DNA of 64,000 nucleotides, from positions 744,001-808,000 of the forward strand of contig NZ_JANAVY020000001.1 of assembly GCF_025195085.2 (NCBI RefSeq), read 5' to 3'. Position numbers and translations under genes: made by a program. Of this stretch, positions 58,887-64,000 are shown in pieces. Every line of letters begins with the position of its first letter. Position 1 is the first letter of the stretch. The notes under the pieces were generated by a model, which saw only the letters and a list, made by a program, of their open reading frames with translations, was not told the origin of the DNA and made no database searches. Source of the stretch: Vibrio intestinalis. Lineage in GTDB: Bacteria; Pseudomonadota; Gammaproteobacteria; Enterobacterales; Vibrionaceae.

Positions 58887-60997
58887 GCTGGTACAACATC
58901 ATTTCTAATATTTTTTGTCGATAACTCTTCGATGTTTAAGGATATAGATTGTAAAGAATCACTCATCCCCCTTAACTCTCTATTATTTAATACAAGATCG
59001 TTGGATATTTTTTCTAGAGAGTTGATCGATGAAAGAGCCTCTTTAATTTTGGTTGGTTGTAATCTACGTTCTTCATTTGCCATTTTGTAATAATCACTAA
59101 CAGATTTTCTTAATTCCTTAATTTCATTCAGTTCAGATTTATTTTCATTACTATCTCTCAACAAACCAATTAGAACTGAAATTTTTTCAAGGGATTGCTT
59201 CTGACCATTTTCTAGAGATGACTTTAGAACATTACTAGTATCATTGTTTCTTTTGATTTCAGAACAAATCGCATTTAATTCTGACAATAGCAACTTATTT
59301 TGTTCATAGGATTCAGTAACCGTTGAGCTTATTGATTTATATGCTTGATTTAGAGATTTAACCTCTTTACCACTTCTCGACACAGCACTAAGTCCACTTT
59401 GAATGCTTTCTTTCAAGTCGGTAACTAATGCTGTTACTTCTTCCATAGTTTCATTCAATGTTTGGCTTGATAACTGGAACTCAGCGCTGGATTTTTGTTG
59501 AATCTTCAATGAGTCACTGATTGAGGATTTGACTGTCGCCATTGTGGCCTCAACACTTTTAGCATTACTTTTTACAGCGTTAGAAATCTCATGTGTTGAA
59601 CTACTCATATCTTGCGCCATAGTAGACATCGAGTCCGTAAAAGTATTACTCATGTTTGAGATTGTTCCATCGAGATCGGTAGACACTTTATTCATAACCT
59701 TACGGATATTATTTTCAAAATTACCTACAGCAGATGATAATTTGCTAGCACCTTGTTGTATTCCAACAGAAGCTTTTTCCATTCGTTCACTAGAAACACC
59801 TAAAGTCGTTAAACTCGATTTAGTTGATTGAGAGAACTCTTTCATCTGTTTTGAACTTTCTTGTGTTGCTGAAGCTACTCGTTCAAAGTCTTTGCTAATT
59901 TTTTGTAGATTTGCTTCTGTTTTTTCACTAGAACCCTTAAGTTGGACTACTATTTTTTCTGAAGATTCTCGGGAGGCAACTCCTATACCTGATAAGCACT
60001 GTGAAATATCTTGGAAGCCTTGATTAACAGAATCTACGTGCTCTTTGCCATTTGTAACTAAACTTTTCTCTAGGTTTACAATCTCAGAAACAACTTTATG
60101 GCTAGTTATAGCATTCTGCTTTTGCATATCTAAACATTCAGATTTAAATTCGAATAAACCTGATACAAGATCATCTAATTTTTCATTGTTAGTTTCAGAC
60201 TCTTGAACTAATTTTTCATTTAAATGGCTAAGGTTACTAAAAACATTAGATAATAAAGCGCTCAATTGCTTGAACTCTGAACCTAGCTCTATATTTTGTA
60301 GGTGCATTTTTTCAATAACTTCAAGGTTTTGCTTCATAACCAAAGCCTGTTTTTCAAAACCATCAAGTAAGACGGAATTAATGTTATCACCTAGTTTTTC
60401 AGATGCTGTAATCGTTTGGTCTAAGCGTAGAGATTCGTGTTTACTTCGCAAATTATTTTTAATTGCATTGTCTTCTTTAATCTTTGCAGCACACCAATCA
60501 AGGCGCTTCTTATCTACTTGAGAAGCCCCATTGATTACTCTTAATATGATAAAGCCTGAAATGCCCCAGATAGAAGCTTTAAACTTCGTCCCTAAGCCAG
60601 TCATCATGCCATTAAGTTTGGTCATAATATCATCGTAATTTTGACCAGATAAACCACCTTTACCACCAATGATTTCTGAAGCATCATTCAGTGCGATACC
60701 GAGACCAAGAAATGTACCTAACAATCCAATCATTAATAAAAAACTTGGCATAGATTCCGATATTTTTTCAGACTTAGTAGCTACAGCTTCACTTATATCA
60801 TAAATTGTTCCCTGCTCTGAACCTAATAAAGAGTCATCAGAACTTAGATTACCGTTCCAATTCTTTTCCCAATTTTTTGATTTAGCATTTATAAATAACA
60901 ATGTAACCGTAATTAAAAGGAGGCCGAATATTCCAAACGAAAAAAATTTTTGCAATGGTTCACTAAAATCTGGGATAAAAAACTCTAAAAAATTCAT
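58883..60997 (-). CDS. ZorA-like MotA/TolQ-family proton-channel protein with long coiled-coil tail
   Basis: This 704-residue protein has a first membrane helix (FFSFGIFGLLLITVTLLFI, 18-36), a second (SFLLMIGLLGTFLGLGIAL, about 84-102) and a third in MTGLGTKFKASIWGISGFI, the MotA/TolQ/ExbB channel signature. From about residue 165 to the end it is a long coiled coil. ZorA of Zorya has the same layout and length: a five-subunit channel around two ZorB with a long intracellular tail. Start shares TAATG with the preceding gene. Confidence 0.82.
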   Translation of the reverse strand: MNFLEFFIPDFSEPLQKFFSFGIFGLLLITVTLLFINAKSKNWEKNWNGNLSSDDSLLGSEQGTIYDISEAVATKSEKISESMPSFLLMIGLLGTFLGLGIALNDASEIIGGKGGLSGQNYDDIMTKLNGMMTGLGTKFKASIWGISGFIILRVINGASQVDKKRLDWCAAKIKEDNAIKNNLRSKHESLRLDQTITASEKLGDNINSVLLDGFEKQALVMKQNLEVIEKMHLQNIELGSEFKQLSALLSNVFSNLSHLNEKLVQESETNNEKLDDLVSGLFEFKSECLDMQKQNAITSHKVVSEIVNLEKSLVTNGKEHVDSVNQGFQDISQCLSGIGVASRESSEKIVVQLKGSSEKTEANLQKISKDFERVASATQESSKQMKEFSQSTKSSLTTLGVSSERMEKASVGIQQGASKLSSAVGNFENNIRKVMNKVSTDLDGTISNMSNTFTDSMSTMAQDMSSSTHEISNAVKSNAKSVEATMATVKSSISDSLKIQQKSSAEFQLSSQTLNETMEEVTALVTDLKESIQSGLSAVSRSGKEVKSLNQAYKSISSTVTESYEQNKLLLSELNAICSEIKRNNDTSNVLKSSLENGQKQSLEKISVLIGLLRDSNENKSELNEIKELRKSVSDYYKMANEERRLQPTKIKEALSSINSLEKISNDLVLNNRELRGMSDSLQSISLNIEELSTKNIRNDVVPA

Positions 60998-62280
60998 TAT
61001 GCTGTTACCTTAAGCAAACTCTGGGTTCGCTCTTTGCATGCTTCTTCAAAAATGTTTGCATAATCAAGAATCATATCTTTTTGTTCTTGTTCTAGCTCTT
61101 CCCATTGAACGCCATGTTGCAAGCAATCAATAAGTAGCTTGCCAATTTCAGCACTATCTTCAACTAAGAATTCTAGCTCCTCCGCTTCTAGCTCCTCAAC
61201 TGACTTCTCTATGGTCTGCATTAACCCTTCAGCAGCATAAACATAGCTCGCTCTCTCTCTTTTTCGTTTTGCCAATAAATCTACTCGTGAAACTTCATTT
61301 GGTACTAAAGCCTGAAGCTCTTTCAAACGAGTCATTTCTTGTTGGTCTAACTCGCTAATTATTTTTTGGTTTGTCAATCGCTTAAGCTCAATTTTTAACT
61401 TGCTAACTTCTTTAGACTTTTCTTTCCAATCAGTTTCAAGCTCTTCAATCGTTTTATACCAAGCAGCTATCATTTCTTCAAAAACAAATGGCAGCAGGCG
61501 TTTTTTCTTTCTTTGATAAATAATCTCGTCAAGTTTTATCCCCTGCTGTTCACTCAGTGTAGGGGTTTCTGATAAAAACTCGTTAGCGATTTCAATCAAG
61601 AAAATATCATCTTCCGTAATGTTTTCGATTCTTTGACTTGTTCTGAGCGTATCTTCAATTTCAAGTAACAATTTTTGAGTTGCACGAAGCCTTAAATAAT
61701 GTTCAAAGCTAAGTAGTTCACTTTTCTCAATTAAAAGGTCATGAACTTCTCGATTGACAATTCCGTAAGCATTTAACATTTTTGCAAGTGCTATGGTTTT
61801 TTCTGCCTCGGAGTTTCCTTGTGCGGCAGCTTCAGCCTCTTTAAATAGGTCTTCTCGTTCTTTCGCTTCTTTTAATTCTTGGTCATTAAAGAAGTTTTTA
61901 TGAAGATCTTTTGCGAATTTTATAACTTGATCAATAGCTTTACTTATTCTCTTGCCAAGTTTTGTATTTTCAAAATTTTCGATAAAAAGCAAGCCTTTCT
62001 CAAGTAAGTTCAACCCACCTTTTAACCAAGGCCAAGGAGCCGATTCAGCAGCTTTTTTTAAAACACTTCGTACTACTGGTATGTATGGTTTGACTGTTTT
62101 CCAAACCTTTTTTGCTGAATTTACAACCGTTTCAGCTTTTTCTGCCATCCAACTTACAGCTTTAGTCGCTACTGATTTAGTAGCTTCCCATGCTTTAGAC
62201 ACACCAGACTTTACCGCACTAACAGTTGAGCTAACCGCACGGCTTACTCCACTACAAAAACTGCTAAACCACCCCATCAC
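60997..62280 (-). CDS. Coiled-coil protein of the Zorya-like operon
   Basis: This 427-residue protein has an N-terminal 60 residues rich in Ser/Ala/Val/Lys (SRAVSSTVSAVKSGVSKAW), an amphipathic pattern, then helical and coiled-coil segments with many Glu/Lys. No enzyme motif seen. It overlaps the AAA+ gene by 4 bases and the ZorA-like gene by 1, so all are co-translated. It occupies the place of a Zorya effector but resembles none I know (ZorC, ZorD, ZorE). Confidence 0.68.
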   Translation of the reverse strand: MMGWFSSFCSGVSRAVSSTVSAVKSGVSKAWEATKSVATKAVSWMAEKAETVVNSAKKVWKTVKPYIPVVRSVLKKAAESAPWPWLKGGLNLLEKGLLFIENFENTKLGKRISKAIDQVIKFAKDLHKNFFNDQELKEAKEREDLFKEAEAAAQGNSEAEKTIALAKMLNAYGIVNREVHDLLIEKSELLSFEHYLRLRATQKLLLEIEDTLRTSQRIENITEDDIFLIEIANEFLSETPTLSEQQGIKLDEIIYQRKKKRLLPFVFEEMIAAWYKTIEELETDWKEKSKEVSKLKIELKRLTNQKIISELDQQEMTRLKELQALVPNEVSRVDLLAKRKRERASYVYAAEGLMQTIEKSVEELEAEELEFLVEDSAEIGKLLIDCLQHGVQWEELEQEQKDMILDYANIFEEACKERTQSLLKVTA

Positions 62281-63194
62281 TTAGTCTCCTCGTTTTTATC
62301 TTGTTTAATACCTAAAATTGACACCGCTTTATCAATCGAGCTGTCATCATTTACTTTTCTACGTCTAACCTCTTGTAGGTTTTTCGCACTTTTCACTTCA
62401 AATAAAGATGCCATTAAAATATCTCTATTAATTTTAAATTCACTATCTTGTCTTTGGAAAACTTTAGGTAAAGAAATACGTAAACACTTTCTGATGTCCC
62501 GACCAGAGAAATTTTCACTATTGCTCGCAAGCTCTTCAATTATGTTCTCTCTAACTCCATCCAAAGGGATTTTTGGAACTAAAAATTTATTCCAAAGCAA
62601 CTTTCTAGCTCCAAAATCAGGGAGTTCAAACTCAATCTGATAACCGATTCTACTGATAAATGCAGAGTCATAGTTCTTAATGAAATTTGTTGCAAATATC
62701 ACTATTCCATCAAACTTTTCTAATTCAATAAGTAAGGTAGTTCTAACGGAGTTCACCTCATTATCTGTACCTTGAGTAACATTCGATAATCGTTTACCGA
62801 GCATGGTGTCAGCTTCATCAAAAAATAATACTGCTTGCTCTTCATTTGCTAACTCAAACACTGATTGAATGTTTTTAGCACTGTCACCCATATATTTACT
62901 TTCGATATCAGCGATACCAATTTTAATAATAGGTCTACCCAATGTCCCTGCAAAAGATTCAGCTGCTAATGTTTTTCCTGTTCCTGGTTCCCCATAAAAA
63001 TTAATTATTAATGATGAACCATTTGGATCTACTGACTTAAAATCCCACTCTTCATATATTTTCTTGTGAAATTTCAACTTAGCAATGCACTCCTGCAATG
63101 ATAAATATGTATTTTTTGATAAAATCAAATGTTCATCAATATTATATTTTGGTCTTTCTGGCAATATAGATAGTTTATTACTTTCTTTCATCAA
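62277..63194 (-). CDS. AAA+ ATPase of the Zorya-like operon
   Basis: This 305-residue ATPase has Walker A YGEPGTGKT (about residues 72-80), Walker B VLFFDEADTMLGKRL, sensor 1 IFATNF and the arginine-finger region FISRIGY, then a helical lid (FSGRDIRKCLRISLP). It is a classical AAA (Cdc48/FtsH-like) module without protease domain. A short N-terminal extension may bind a partner. It overlaps both neighbours by 4 bases. In a Zorya-like context it could remodel a complex or act on invading DNA; this is inference. Confidence 0.85.
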   Translation of the reverse strand: MMKESNKLSILPERPKYNIDEHLILSKNTYLSLQECIAKLKFHKKIYEEWDFKSVDPNGSSLIINFYGEPGTGKTLAAESFAGTLGRPIIKIGIADIESKYMGDSAKNIQSVFELANEEQAVLFFDEADTMLGKRLSNVTQGTDNEVNSVRTTLLIELEKFDGIVIFATNFIKNYDSAFISRIGYQIEFELPDFGARKLLWNKFLVPKIPLDGVRENIIEELASNSENFSGRDIRKCLRISLPKVFQRQDSEFKINRDILMASLFEVKSAKNLQEVRRRKVNDDSSIDKAVSILGIKQDKNEETK

Positions 63195-64000
63195 TTAATA
63201 TTACTCTTTTCATATTCACAACAATGTATTTCCACATCCCAAACTTTATCACCAAACCCTTTCAACCACTGATCTAAGTATTTGGTTCTAACAACTGATG
63301 CGTGAACTCTGATACTTTCACTATTTTCTGTTAATATTTGATTATGTGACAGTGGTGTTTCTTTGAAATAATATTCTAAATCCTTTGAAATTGTGAAACT
63401 AAGGTCGATTCTTTCACCCTCACCAATACTAAAACGACCTTCAGCATCATACTGACTTAACTTAAATTCTTTCGGGCGCTCAAAACCAAAAGAAGACACT
63501 ATCGCCTTACGTACACGATGTACTGCAATAGTTCGTTCATTGTCATAGCCATCAAACCTGCATATTAAGTACATTCGCTGACCTTGCTGTGCCAAGCCTA
63601 AAGGCATCACCAAAGCAGATTTCTGCTCTTGTTTAGCGTTGTAATATTCAAGGTTTAATAAACGATCATGAAAAAGGGCTTCACTTATCACCTTGAATAC
63701 TTCGGTTGATATTGTGGGTGGTAGAAGGGGTTGCGTTTCACTGACTACTCTCACTTTCTTTAGCCACTCCCGTTCTTTTGAGCAATCACCAGTGGGGTTG
63801 AGCTTATGTTTAGCCTCTTTAAAGAAACCATCAAGTGAAGCAGTGATATTCACAGGCAAAAGCTTCACCAAATACTCTTCAGCTAGACTGAGCAACAGCG
63901 CTTCTTGTGCAGACAATTTAGGTAACGCTATGCCTTCACTGCTTTTGTTCCAACGATAACCATAAGGCTTACTGCGTTCATCTCGGAGGATATCAAAATG
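63191..64000 (-). CDS. WYL-domain regulator, N terminus outside window
   Basis: The frame is open to the right edge. The visible 269 residues start HFDILRDERSKPYGYRWNK, continue with LPKLSAQEALLLSLAEEYL (typical linker helix before WYL), then a WYL domain with LNLEYYNAKQEQKSALVMPLGLAQQGQRMYLICRFDGYDNERTIAVHRV (the canonical pattern at about residues 120-165) and a C-terminal extension. WYL proteins with an N-terminal winged helix are ligand-sensing regulators of defence loci. First gene of the operon in the visible part and a likely controller of it. Confidence 0.85.
   Translation of the reverse strand, partial: HFDILRDERSKPYGYRWNKSSEGIALPKLSAQEALLLSLAEEYLVKLLPVNITASLDGFFKEAKHKLNPTGDCSKEREWLKKVRVVSETQPLLPPTISTEVFKVISEALFHDRLLNLEYYNAKQEQKSALVMPLGLAQQGQRMYLICRFDGYDNERTIAVHRVRKAIVSSFGFERPKEFKLSQYDAEGRFSIGEGERIDLSFTISKDLEYYFKETPLSHNQILTENSESIRVHASVVRTKYLDQWLKGFGDKVWDVEIHCCEYEKSNIN

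Overview
The window reads as a Vibrio chromosome (inference from gene content and protein style: FeoB with its small Cys-rich partner, RhlE, a YghU-type glutathione transferase, NemA-GloA, a UlaABC-type PTS, gamma-glutamyltranspeptidase). No rRNA and no complete tRNA gene are present. Roughly the first 37 kb is vibrio backbone with accessory loci; from about 37.1 kb to the right edge it is an integrated, AT-richer genomic island loaded with defence-type genes.

Backbone, 1-37 kb. The left edge cuts feoB, followed by its Cys-rich partner and a terminator. A divergent pair follows (a hypothetical gene and a membrane-type dihydroorotate dehydrogenase paralogue with Cys at the catalytic-base position) around a probable Fur box. 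Next come rhlE, a TM2-domain protein with a coiled-coil periplasmic protein, and a signalling module: Ser/Thr kinase with one membrane span, ECF-type sigma factor, and lipoprotein with Ig-like repeats. After yghU lies an eight-gene tightly packed minus-strand operon (24817 to 15350): a tail-anchored coiled-coil protein, a two-module FtsK/SpoIIIE ATPase, four small helical proteins (two with WXG-like motifs), a glycerophosphodiesterase-like lipoprotein and a large PEGA-domain membrane protein. This looks like an undescribed ESX/type VII-like export or envelope system in a Gram-negative host. Then: ulaABC-type PTS, a GntR/UTRA regulator, a GNAT-like protein, an MBL hydrolase, ggt, an MFS transporter, nemA-gloA.

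Island, 37.1 kb to the edge. It begins with a 45-nt 3' fragment of a tRNA-Arg(UCU) gene (an att half-site) and a P4-type integrase. The cargo is: hipBA with three phased operators; a membrane protein of unknown function; an integrase remnant; a Zn-finger/HTH protein; an AlpA-like regulator; an Xre regulator beside a large perfect operator palindrome; a type I restriction-modification system whose hsdR is separated from hsdM-hsdS by seven small genes including a beta-class DNA methyltransferase; an IS481-family element with a nonsense codon; a decayed secreted-protein gene; a HEPN-like protein; and a five-gene translationally coupled operon (WYL protein, AAA+ ATPase, coiled-coil protein, ZorA-like and ZorB-like motor proteins). 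The last resembles Zorya but lacks known Zorya effectors within the window and runs off the right edge.

The two loci most likely to be new are the FtsK/WXG-like operon (15.3-24.8 kb) and the Zorya-like operon with AAA+ and WYL genes (58.1-64 kb). All function calls rest on reading motifs by eye; no database search was possible.
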